Shown piece after piece: positions 1 through 5,462 of a stretch of DNA of 7,875 nt. Numbering within the stretch: position 1 is the first letter of the stretch; the number at the start of each line of letters is the position of its first letter. The stretch comes from Marinospirillum sp. (GTDB lineage Bacteria > Pseudomonadota > Gammaproteobacteria > Pseudomonadales > Halomonadaceae): positions 1 to 7,875 of the forward strand of contig SKHR01000211.1 in the NCBI GenBank assembly GCA_007116865.1, written 5' to 3'. The translations under genes and the position numbers were made by a program. The notes beneath the pieces are model-generated. The model was not told the origin of the DNA. It saw only the letters and a program-made list of their open reading frames with translations, and did no database searches.

Positions 1-938
1 AGGCTTTGGCGAGGCTCGGAAACCAGGGTATCCACGCCGCGACTATGCCCCCGGTCATTCAACCAGTGCTGCGTCCAGTGAGCCGTGACTCGAGGACCAA
101 TATCGGTGGAGTAGCCAATCCCCAGATTCAGGCTGCGTGGCAGACGGTGACGTAAAAACACTTCCACGGGAATCTGGCGGTCCTGCTGGATTTTTTCCGG
201 ATTGGCATCCACCAGTACTTCCTGAAAATAACCACTTTCACGCAGGTCTCGGCTTAATTGAGCCAGGCGCTCGGTTGAGTAGGGCATCCCCGCAATAAAA
301 CGCACATAACGCCTGAGCAGGCGTTCTTCCAGGTGTCCTTCATGATCAAAGGTTACCTCACCAAAACGATAGCGAGGCCCGGAATCAAAGTGGATCCAGA
401 CATCCGCCACTCCTTGTTCTGGGTAAACTCGTACCTGATGCTGTTCAAAGGCGGCAGAAAAATAGCCATAGGTGAGTGCTTGCTGACGCAAGTGGCGTTT
501 AGCGGATTCATAGGCCGCATGGTTGAGCGGCATGCCCGGTTGCAACTGGCTCATGTCTGGCGGAGTGAAGCTGGCCTGATCCAAAGCCTCCCCCGCCAGC
601 TGCACGCTGACATGGCGCAGGCGCACGGGTTCGCCCAGGTGTAAATCAACCAGCAGCCCAGCCGGATCACCCTCGACCACGCGCATTTGAATCTGGTACT
701 GATAAAACCCCAGCGCTTCAACGGCGGCTTCAATTTGAGTGCGGGCATAACGCGCGTAACGCCGCATTTCCCGTGTATTCCGGGGTGTCACCTGCCCCTG
801 GTGGGCTTCAATATTGCTGCGCACAGTGGCATTTTCGGGTGTCAGGGTGATTTCCAGGCCTGATGCATTCAGCATCAGCGGAAACATCAAGCAAGCCGCA
901 CAGATCCACCCGCAGATGGCCCTTTTAGCACGCTGCAC
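1..938 (-). CDS. tamA: TamA, outer-membrane translocation and assembly module subunit (partial, C-terminus off the window)
   Basis: TamA is an Omp85-family outer-membrane protein that works with the inner-membrane-anchored TamB in assembling outer-membrane proteins and in envelope lipid homeostasis. The window holds the first 312 codons; the E. coli protein is about 577 residues, so most of the beta-barrel is missing. Visible parts are a signal peptide with a basic start (QRAKRAICGW) and likely cleavage near residues 25-27, three POTRA-like repeats (about 28-102, 104-192 and 193-263), and the first barrel strand around residue 268 with LGIGYSTDIGPR, close to the family's conserved GYSTDTGPR segment. 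The start is GTG at 938: an in-frame TGA lies two codons upstream, and a GAGGTGA ribosome binding site sits just before it. The gene overlaps the end of the DUF2797 gene by 14 bp, so translation is probably coupled. tamB would be expected next, beyond the left edge. The family call is firm; exact domain limits are estimates. Confidence 0.93.
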   Translation of the reverse strand, partial: MQRAKRAICGWICAACLMFPLMLNASGLEITLTPENATVRSNIEAHQGQVTPRNTREMRRYARYARTQIEAAVEALGFYQYQIQMRVVEGDPAGLLVDLHLGEPVRLRHVSVQLAGEALDQASFTPPDMSQLQPGMPLNHAAYESAKRHLRQQALTYGYFSAAFEQHQVRVYPEQGVADVWIHFDSGPRYRFGEVTFDHEGHLEERLLRRYVRFIAGMPYSTERLAQLSRDLRESGYFQEVLVDANPEKIQQDRQIPVEVFLRHRLPRSLNLGIGYSTDIGPRVTAHWTQHWLNDRGHSRGVDTLVSEPRQS

Positions 939-1746
939 CGCTCACCTCGACTTCATAACCGGCGTATTTGCGCAGGTTGATGACACCCTGATCAAAAAGC
1001 AAATACTGGCCCTTGATGCCCTGTAAACAGCCTTCGATTCTTGGTTCTTGTGTCGGGTTCAGCGCTCGCACCTTGGTTGGGTAGGTCAATACGGGGTAGT
1101 CCAATTCCAAGGGCGGATCGGTTAACTCCTGCCAGGCACAATCCAGCTGCTCCAATGCACCGCGGTAAGTTTGCTGGAGCTGATCACGCCGGGCGGTCAG
1201 ATCCTGCAAGGGCGGGTCCCCTTTGAGCAGGGTTTGCCAGGCGGTGCGATCGGATAGGGTCGAGGCCAGCAGACGCTCAATCAGACCCGAATCACGCCGA
1301 GTTTCAACTTGATACAGGGGAATCGCCTGGCGTGCGCCCTGATCAATCCAGCGCGTGATCGCGTTGCCTTGACGGGTGATGCCGACTTTCAGGTCACTGG
1401 TATTGCTCAGGTAAACCCAGTGTGGCTGCCAGCAGTGGGCATCCGCCCAGCCCGGTTCACGGCAGGTGCCTAAATGAGCATGGCAGGTTTCTGGCTTCAT
1501 CTGGCACAGATCACACTGCGCCAAGCGTTGAAAACAGGGGTAACAATAACCCTGATGAAAACTTTTTTTGGTTTGGCGAGCACAGTGAACACAGCGAATC
1601 ACTCCGCTAAAGTGCAGCACCAGGCGTTGACCTAACCAGGGATTGAGTGGCGTGTGGGTTTCGCTCCCGTCGGCACCGACCAGCCGCAACTGATAGCTGA
1701 CCTGGTCTCCGGGCTGGGCCAGCAGTTTACGCAGCAGTCCACGCAT
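925..1746 (-). CDS. DUF2797 family protein with cysteine-rich zinc-finger region and GIY-YIG-like segment
   Basis: This is a 273-residue cytosolic protein of the uncharacterised DUF2797 family; no reaction is known to me. The N-terminal half is rich in cysteines, at residues 52, 55, 68, 71, 78, 81, 88, 95 and 105. The first three pairs are CxxC motifs (RCVHC, CYPC, CDLC), as expected for structural zinc sites. Directly after them, residues 111-137 read VYLS...KVGITR...RW. This resembles the core of the GIY-YIG nuclease fold, with Y112 in the place of the GIY tyrosine, KVG (120-122) in the place of YIG, R132 as the helix arginine and E157 as a possible metal-binding glutamate. That resemblance is inference. 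There is no signal peptide or membrane segment. The ATG lies 4 bp after the yeaC stop with only a weak ribosome binding site, so it is probably translated by coupling. The 3' end overlaps tamA by 14 bp. Confidence 0.85.
   Translation of the reverse strand: MRGLLRKLLAQPGDQVSYQLRLVGADGSETHTPLNPWLGQRLVLHFSGVIRCVHCARQTKKSFHQGYCYPCFQRLAQCDLCQMKPETCHAHLGTCREPGWADAHCWQPHWVYLSNTSDLKVGITRQGNAITRWIDQGARQAIPLYQVETRRDSGLIERLLASTLSDRTAWQTLLKGDPPLQDLTARRDQLQQTYRGALEQLDCAWQELTDPPLELDYPVLTYPTKVRALNPTQEPRIEGCLQGIKGQYLLFDQGVINLRKYAGYEVEVSGAAC
942..948 (-). promoter_or_regulatory. Ribosome binding site fixing the GTG start of tamA
   Basis: The minus strand reads GAGGTGA here, with the GAGG core 6 nt before the GTG start at 938. 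It lies inside the last codons of the DUF2797 gene. Together with the in-frame stop just upstream of the GTG, it supports the GTG over the internal ATG codons at residues 18 and 22, which would cut into the signal peptide. Confidence 0.7.
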
Positions 1747-1750
1747 CCGC

Positions 1751-2011
1751 TTAGGCGTCGGGGTTTAGAATATGAATGGGCTCGTGATCACAAGGCTGGC
1801 TTTTGGGTGGTTTCGGGGCAACATAACCCACACGTTGGGTTTCTGGCACCTGATGAACCGCCTCGTAGCGAATCACACCTTCCATGCACAGCGCTTTTTG
1901 TTCATCGGTCAGCGCCTGGCCGTTCGGCCATTTTCCCAATTCCACGGCCTGCCTGAGCGCGGCATAAACCTCAGGCGTCAGCTGTTGAATCAAATCATCC
2001 AGTTTTTGCAT
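1751..2011 (-). CDS. yeaC: YeaC family protein (DUF1315), function unknown
   Basis: An 86-residue soluble protein of the DUF1315/YeaC family. The diagnostic segment is near the N-terminus: LIQQLTPEVYAALRQAVELG, then KWPNGQALTDEQKALCMEGV, closely resembling E. coli YeaC (memory-based comparison: MTPEIYQRLSTAVELGKWPDG). The C-terminal third is proline-rich (APKPPKSQP) and probably disordered. No catalytic motif is apparent and the function is unknown. The ATG shares one base with the TAA stop of glpG (TAATG), and AGAGGA sits 7 nt upstream inside the glpG reading frame, so the two genes are co-translated. The DUF2797 gene follows after 4 bp. The glpG-yeaC-DUF2797 order suggests a shared operon but does not reveal a role. 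Confidence 0.88.
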   Translation of the reverse strand: MQKLDDLIQQLTPEVYAALRQAVELGKWPNGQALTDEQKALCMEGVIRYEAVHQVPETQRVGYVAPKPPKSQPCDHEPIHILNPDA

Positions 2012-2859
2012 TATCCGTTCCTCTGCATTTTTCGTGGCAACAGGGCCAGCAACAAGCCGGTGAGCAAACCACCCAGGTGCGCTTCATTGGCCATATTCAA
2101 ACCCAGTGAGGCTGACATCGGCAACATGCCCAGCAGCATCCAGCCCAGCATGAAAACCACCAGCGCATTGGGCAAGCCTAAGGCCTGATCCGGATGACGC
2201 CGATCCCACAGCCAAGTGTAACCAAGGTAAGCGTAAACCACGCCGGACAAACCACCAAACTGACTGGAGCCATTGATTAAAAACTGAGCGGCATTAGATA
2301 ACACAGCGGCGACCAGAACAATCATTAACAGGCGCACATGCCCCTGCTGACGTTCAATCACTTCACCCAACACCCACACCCAGAGCAGGTTGAATACCAG
2401 GTGCATCCAGCCAAAGTGTAGAAAAATGGGCGTGACCAAACGCCACCACTGCCCTGTAGACAGGGTTTCCGTCAGTGGCAGGCTGATCAGCTGTCCGCCC
2501 TGGATGGCCATCGGGGTAAAGGAAAGCAGGAAAAACACCCCCGGCCCCAGCAGCTTTTCAAATGCCAGGGTCACCATCACAGCAAAACCCATCAGCGTCA
2601 GAGTTACCGGACGCCGGTTAAATGCCTTGAGTGCCTGCGACCCAAGCGCTGGCCTAGGCTGACGCAACGCAGGCTCTCCCTGCTCCCAGCGTGCCAGGGC
2701 GGTTCGTAGTTCTGGCATTTGATTGGGTTCGAGCAACCACAGTGCATGTCCGCCAGATTGCTCATCCAGCAGAATTCGGTGGCGCACTCCGGCCTGCCAC
2801 AGGTAGCGCGACAAAGGCAGGGGATCTTGCTCAGCGGACAACACCAATACTTTGATCAT
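2011..2859 (-). CDS. glpG: GlpG-type rhomboid intramembrane serine protease
   Basis: A 282-residue inner-membrane protease that cuts transmembrane substrates within the bilayer. Residues 1-62 resemble the cytosolic N-terminal domain of GlpG (compact alpha/beta, ending LRTALARWEQ). Six membrane segments follow at roughly 87-106, 148-167, 174-194, 203-218, 229-248 and 257-274. The catalytic serine is S205 in GLSG (203-206) and the catalytic histidine is H261 in NEAHLGG. The oxyanion-site residues H153 and N157 lie in HLVFNLLW, and the L1-loop WR motif is W139-R140. All key residues are present, so the enzyme should be active. Length matches the family (E. coli GlpG is 276). Here it lies with yeaC and DUF2797 rather than in a glp operon. 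The only Shine-Dalgarno-like bases before the ATG are GGGT, a weak site directly after the U-tract of a terminator. Confidence 0.95.
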   Translation of the reverse strand: MIKVLVLSAEQDPLPLSRYLWQAGVRHRILLDEQSGGHALWLLEPNQMPELRTALARWEQGEPALRQPRPALGSQALKAFNRRPVTLTLMGFAVMVTLAFEKLLGPGVFFLLSFTPMAIQGGQLISLPLTETLSTGQWWRLVTPIFLHFGWMHLVFNLLWVWVLGEVIERQQGHVRLLMIVLVAAVLSNAAQFLINGSSQFGGLSGVVYAYLGYTWLWDRRHPDQALGLPNALVVFMLGWMLLGMLPMSASLGLNMANEAHLGGLLTGLLLALLPRKMQRNG

Positions 2860-2868
2860 TTTTTACCC

Positions 2869-2899
2869 AAAAAAAAGCGACCCGGGTAGAAGGGCCGCT
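2869..2899 (-). terminator. Rho-independent terminator after the metallophosphoesterase gene
   Basis: On the minus strand the stem arms are AGCGGCCC and GGGTCGCT, eight pairs including one G-T wobble, with an 8-nt loop TTCTACCC. A run of eight T follows. The wobble is a true pair only in minus-strand RNA (it becomes A-C on the plus strand), which fits minus-strand use. It lies 70 bp after the phosphoesterase stop and ends 9 bp before the glpG start codon, so it either separates the two operons or acts as an attenuator in the glpG leader. Confidence 0.85.
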
Positions 2900-2969
2900 A
2901 ACAAGGGATCATCATGAGGAAACTACACCCTTTCAGATGCCCTCAGTGGATGAAAGTTCCTGAGTCGAC

Positions 2970-3971
2970 CTAAAAATTTTGCTCATTTTCTGCGGTCATT
3001 TCTGCACGCAGTTCTTCCAGGGGTGGGAATTCATCACGCTGGACTTCCACCCAAACAAACTTACCGGCATCCAGACGACTTTCTCCATCAAAGCGGTAGG
3101 CCACCAGTCGACCGTATTTGACCGCACTGTAATCCAAACAGGTCAAGTTAGGGCGGATCACCGAAGGGTAACCTTTACACCAGTAATGACCAAAAAACAG
3201 TGGTTTTTCATGGTCGGAATAATAACAAAGATGAGTGCGATCTTCAGGGCTCAACAAGCGTTCTTCCAGGATCGGTGCTAATCGATCCGGCTGAAACAGC
3301 ACATCCCCCCAGGTGCGCGCCTGACGCACCCAAAAACTGGTCCGAAAACGATCACGCACAAAACCATCCTGGCCTTGCTGGGTTTCACCGCCGGGCAACT
3401 TCAGCCAGGTACCCCGGGTACAACGATCCACCACCTTAAATGCAAAACTGCCGGGCTGGGCCGACTGGTGCAAAAACGCCTCATCAATCACTGAATCTGG
3501 ATAGCGCTGCAAAAACTCATCCATCAAGGGCAAATCCCAGCAGGCATGCACAACCCGTAATTCTGGCTCATCAAGCGCTAAAGGCAGGGTCATAAACCAG
3601 TCCAGATAACCCTGCCACTCTTGCGGGAAGTCGGCGAACTGCTCCAGGGTTTCCTTGATCACGCGCTGATGGCGTGGCGAGTGTGAACGCAGCGGGGTGC
3701 CACTGGCATCCTTGGCATACCAGGCCAACAGGTTGTACTCATGATTGCCCAGAACCATCCGTGCCGTTCCAGCATCCACCATGGCCTTCACATCCTGCAG
3801 AGCCTGGCGAATTCGAGGACCACGATCAACAATATCGCCGACAAAAATGGCCTGACGCCCCTGAGGATGGTGCCATATGCCCTGGTCACGCTGATAACCC
3901 ATCAGCTCCAGCAGGCGACGCAGCGTATTGCCGCAACCATGCACATCACCGATCAGGTCATAACCCGGCAT
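2970..3971 (-). CDS. PPP-family metallophosphoesterase (ApaH/serine-threonine phosphatase-like)
   Basis: A 333-residue cytosolic metal-dependent phosphatase. The five PPP motifs appear in order: GDVHG (D9, H11), GDIVDRG (D46, D49, R50), GNHE (N76, H77, E78), VVHACW (H142) and FFGHYW (H262). These supply the expected ligands for two metal ions. It is longer than ApaH (about 280 residues) and differs from it outside the motifs, so diadenosine-tetraphosphate hydrolysis is possible but not shown. Other candidates are phosphoprotein, nucleotide or NADP substrates. The ATG at 3971 is preferred because AAGGTGA stands 9 nt before it; an in-frame TTG at 3980 abuts that site and would be poorly placed. 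The gene starts 15 bp after the nadK stop, so the two are surely co-transcribed, and a strong terminator follows. The protein ends in an acidic tail (EELRAEMTAENEQNF). Confidence 0.9.
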   Translation of the reverse strand: MPGYDLIGDVHGCGNTLRRLLELMGYQRDQGIWHHPQGRQAIFVGDIVDRGPRIRQALQDVKAMVDAGTARMVLGNHEYNLLAWYAKDASGTPLRSHSPRHQRVIKETLEQFADFPQEWQGYLDWFMTLPLALDEPELRVVHACWDLPLMDEFLQRYPDSVIDEAFLHQSAQPGSFAFKVVDRCTRGTWLKLPGGETQQGQDGFVRDRFRTSFWVRQARTWGDVLFQPDRLAPILEERLLSPEDRTHLCYYSDHEKPLFFGHYWCKGYPSVIRPNLTCLDYSAVKYGRLVAYRFDGESRLDAGKFVWVEVQRDEFPPLEELRAEMTAENEQNF

Positions 3972-3980
3972 CAGACTCAA

Positions 3981-3987
3981 TCACCTT
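3981..3987 (-). promoter_or_regulatory. Ribosome binding site deciding the start of the metallophosphoesterase
   Basis: The minus strand reads AAGGTGA, beginning on the last base of the nadK TGA stop. Spacing is 9 nt to the ATG at 3971 but zero to the in-frame TTG at 3980, so the ATG (333 residues) is the better start. Confidence 0.65.
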
Positions 3988-4880
3988 CAGTAGTTGCTGG
4001 GCTGGGCGTTCCAGCCCAGTTTGGTACGGCAGATTTCATAAAAATCGTGACCGACAGGATGGATCAGCTTCAGCTTGTGGGGTTTCTTGCGGATATAAAT
4101 CAGGTCGCCCGGCTTGGTCACCATATGGGTCTGACCATCACAGGAAACATGTGGGTAGGTTTCATTATTGCCGCTGATCTGAATTTTGATTTCGCTATTA
4201 CCATCGACCACGATCGGGCGACTCGACAGGGTATGAGGGAACATCGGCACCAAAACAATGGCATCCAGCTTTGGATGCATGATCGGCCCACCACCGGATA
4301 AGGCATAGGCGGTCGAGCCGGTTGGGGTTGCCACAATCAGGCCATCCGAACGCTGGTTATAGACCAGCTGCCCTTCTATATAGAGATCAAACTCAATCAT
4401 TCGAGCCGATTTACCCGGGTGCAGCACCACATCGTTGAGGCCATCGGCGGTGCCAATCGGCTCACCCTCGCGGAAAATTTCTGCATCCAGCAAAAAACGC
4501 CGTTCTGAGACATAACGACCAGACAAAACCTCAGCGACCTTGGTTTCCAGCTCATCGGGGCTGATATCCGTCAAAAAGCCCAGCCGCCCACGATTGACCC
4601 CGAGCACCGGCACGCCGGTTTTCGCCATCGCGCGTGCGGCACCCAGCAGACTGCCATCCCCGCCAACCACGATCACCAGATCACAGATTTCCGCCAGCAT
4701 TTTGCGGTTGGCTTCCTGAAATCCATGGCCTAACAACAGGGTCGCGGTATTGTCTTCAACAATGATCTGATAACCCTGATCATCCAGAAAACGCATCAGA
4801 CGCTTAAGGGTTTCAACCACCCGCTTGCTGCCCATGCGGCCGATCAGGCCAATGTTTTTGAATCCTTGCTTATTACTCAT
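3987..4880 (-). CDS. nadK: NAD kinase
   Basis: ATP-NAD kinase phosphorylates NAD to NADP and is the only known route to NADP in most bacteria; it is cytosolic. The 297-residue protein is colinear with E. coli NadK (292). Motifs are VVGGDGS (71-77, catalytic D75 in the GGDG loop), NRGRLGFLTD (96-105), LNDVVLH (148-154, N149 and D150 binding NAD), and the ATP/NAD-site run SDGLIVATPTGSTAY (178-192) followed by GGGPI. A late DGQ (248-250) is also typical. The ATG overlaps the stop of the upstream barrel-protein gene by 4 bp (ATGA), and no good ribosome binding site precedes it, so translation probably depends on reinitiation. Its last codons form a strong inverted repeat just before the next gene. 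A metallophosphoesterase follows after 15 bp. Confidence 0.97.
   Translation of the reverse strand: MSNKQGFKNIGLIGRMGSKRVVETLKRLMRFLDDQGYQIIVEDNTATLLLGHGFQEANRKMLAEICDLVIVVGGDGSLLGAARAMAKTGVPVLGVNRGRLGFLTDISPDELETKVAEVLSGRYVSERRFLLDAEIFREGEPIGTADGLNDVVLHPGKSARMIEFDLYIEGQLVYNQRSDGLIVATPTGSTAYALSGGGPIMHPKLDAIVLVPMFPHTLSSRPIVVDGNSEIKIQISGNNETYPHVSCDGQTHMVTKPGDLIYIRKKPHKLKLIHPVGHDFYEICRTKLGWNAQPSNY
3997..4019. repeat. Perfect 9-bp inverted repeat (hairpin) in the last codons of nadK
   Basis: CTGGGCTGG and CCAGCCCAG flank the 5-base spacer GCGTT. The stem covers the codons for the nadK C-terminus (LGWNAQPS) and ends about 10 nt before the stop. No T-run follows on either strand, so it is not an intrinsic terminator. 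It may affect mRNA stability or ribosome flow into the phosphoesterase gene, or it may simply reflect the coding sequence. Confidence 0.5.
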
Positions 4881-5380
4881 GGCAGGCGGTAACCCAGACC
4901 AAGGGTGAAGCCACTCAGGGATAATTCAGCCGTATCGGTGTAAACCATATATTCAAAGTCTAAAAAGAAGTTCGGCGTTAAGTTGATCTCTGCACCCAGA
5001 CCGTAGCTGATTTCAAACTCACTGACACTGTCCCCATCATCATCCATGTTGGCAGAGGTCATGCCGATTTTGGCATAGGGAGTAAACATATCCAGAGGCA
5101 GAGTGAAGCGCCCATAAAGACCAAACAGACGTTCTAAAGAAACCCCCTCATCCTTGTCCTCACCACCCATGGCAAACTGCAGTTCGACACCTGAAAAGGT
5201 CGTCAACTGCTGGCCAACCCTGAACTTTAGTCCCTGGGCACTGGCATCGTCTGTGTTCCAGCTATGAATGCCACCCCCCACATAAGCATGGATGGCATCA
5301 TAACGATCGGTACTGGCATAGAGCCCTAAAGGCCAGGTCAATAATAGTGCCAGCAAAATGGCAGTCGGGGTTCTGAACAT
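4877..5380 (-). CDS. Small outer-membrane beta-barrel protein with signal peptide
   Basis: A 167-residue exported protein, probably an eight-stranded outer-membrane barrel of the OmpX/OmpA-like (OMP_b-brl) type; its function is unknown. The signal peptide is residues 1-22 (MFRTP, then a leucine-rich core, cleavage after LYA). The mature part alternates hydrophobic and polar residues in strands such as IHAYVGGGIHSW, LFGLYGRFTLPL, YGLGAEINL and FFLDFEYMVY. Strands are joined by acidic loops (GGEDKDEG, NMDDDGDSVS). The last strand, FTLGLGYRLP, is a barrel C-terminus, but the final residue is proline rather than the usual aromatic. The start at 5380 is chosen because GAGGAGA lies 6 nt upstream and the signal peptide begins there; the frame is open to an ATG at 5425 but lacks support. 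The stop overlaps the nadK start by 4 bp, so this gene leads the nadK group. Confidence 0.82.
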   Translation of the reverse strand: MFRTPTAILLALLLTWPLGLYASTDRYDAIHAYVGGGIHSWNTDDASAQGLKFRVGQQLTTFSGVELQFAMGGEDKDEGVSLERLFGLYGRFTLPLDMFTPYAKIGMTSANMDDDGDSVSEFEISYGLGAEINLTPNFFLDFEYMVYTDTAELSLSGFTLGLGYRLP

Positions 5381-5386
5381 CAAGGT

Positions 5387-5393
5387 TCTCCTC
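5387..5393 (-). promoter_or_regulatory. Ribosome binding site fixing the start of the outer-membrane barrel gene
   Basis: The minus strand reads GAGGAGA, 6 nt before the ATG at 5380. This is one of the strongest Shine-Dalgarno sites in the window. It supports the 167-residue form with its signal peptide at the true N-terminus, not the longer frame from 5425. Confidence 0.75.
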
Positions 5394-5395
5394 AG

Positions 5396-5430
5396 AATCA
5401 GTCTGATCATGCACAGATTAAACACTGATT
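5396..5430. repeat. 7-bp inverted repeat in the leader of the outer-membrane barrel gene
   Basis: AATCAGT (5396-5402) and ACTGATT (5424-5430) are exact reverse complements separated by 21 bp. The spacer contains TGATCA and a further TCTG/CAGA pair. It lies just upstream of the ribosome binding site, where an operator or a leader hairpin could act. No known regulator motif is recognised, and seven bases can match by chance. Confidence 0.3.
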
Positions 5431-5462
5431 GAGCGGGGAAAACCAGTCAAGTCTTATGACTT

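Noticed and set aside
310..323. CGCCTG-AG-CAGGCG palindrome within tamA
   Set aside because: It has a two-base spacer and lies wholly inside conserved coding sequence; such short palindromes are expected by chance.
1772..2188. Plus-strand open frame opposite yeaC and glpG
   Set aside because: It lies antisense to two well-supported genes, has no family resemblance and no ribosome binding site that I can see; it is a coding shadow.
2970..3971. Naming the phosphoesterase ApaH
   Set aside because: The five motifs are shared by the whole PPP family. The protein is about 50 residues longer than ApaH and differs from it outside the motifs, so a specific name is not justified.
3972..3980. In-frame TTG at 3980 as the start of the metallophosphoesterase
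   Set aside because: The AAGGTGA ribosome binding site would directly touch the TTG, whereas it is 9 nt from the ATG at 3971.
3997..4019. The nadK 3' hairpin as an intrinsic terminator
   Set aside because: No T-run follows on either strand, and it lies inside coding sequence.
3674..4301. Two plus-strand open frames (3674-4177 and 3741-4301) opposite nadK and the phosphoesterase
   Set aside because: Both are antisense to genes with clear catalytic motifs and show biased, low-complexity composition typical of shadow frames.
5381..5425. Upstream ATG at 5425 as the start of the outer-membrane barrel protein
   Set aside because: It would put 15 residues, including basic ones, before the signal peptide. 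The strong GAGGAGA site and the signal peptide both point to 5380.
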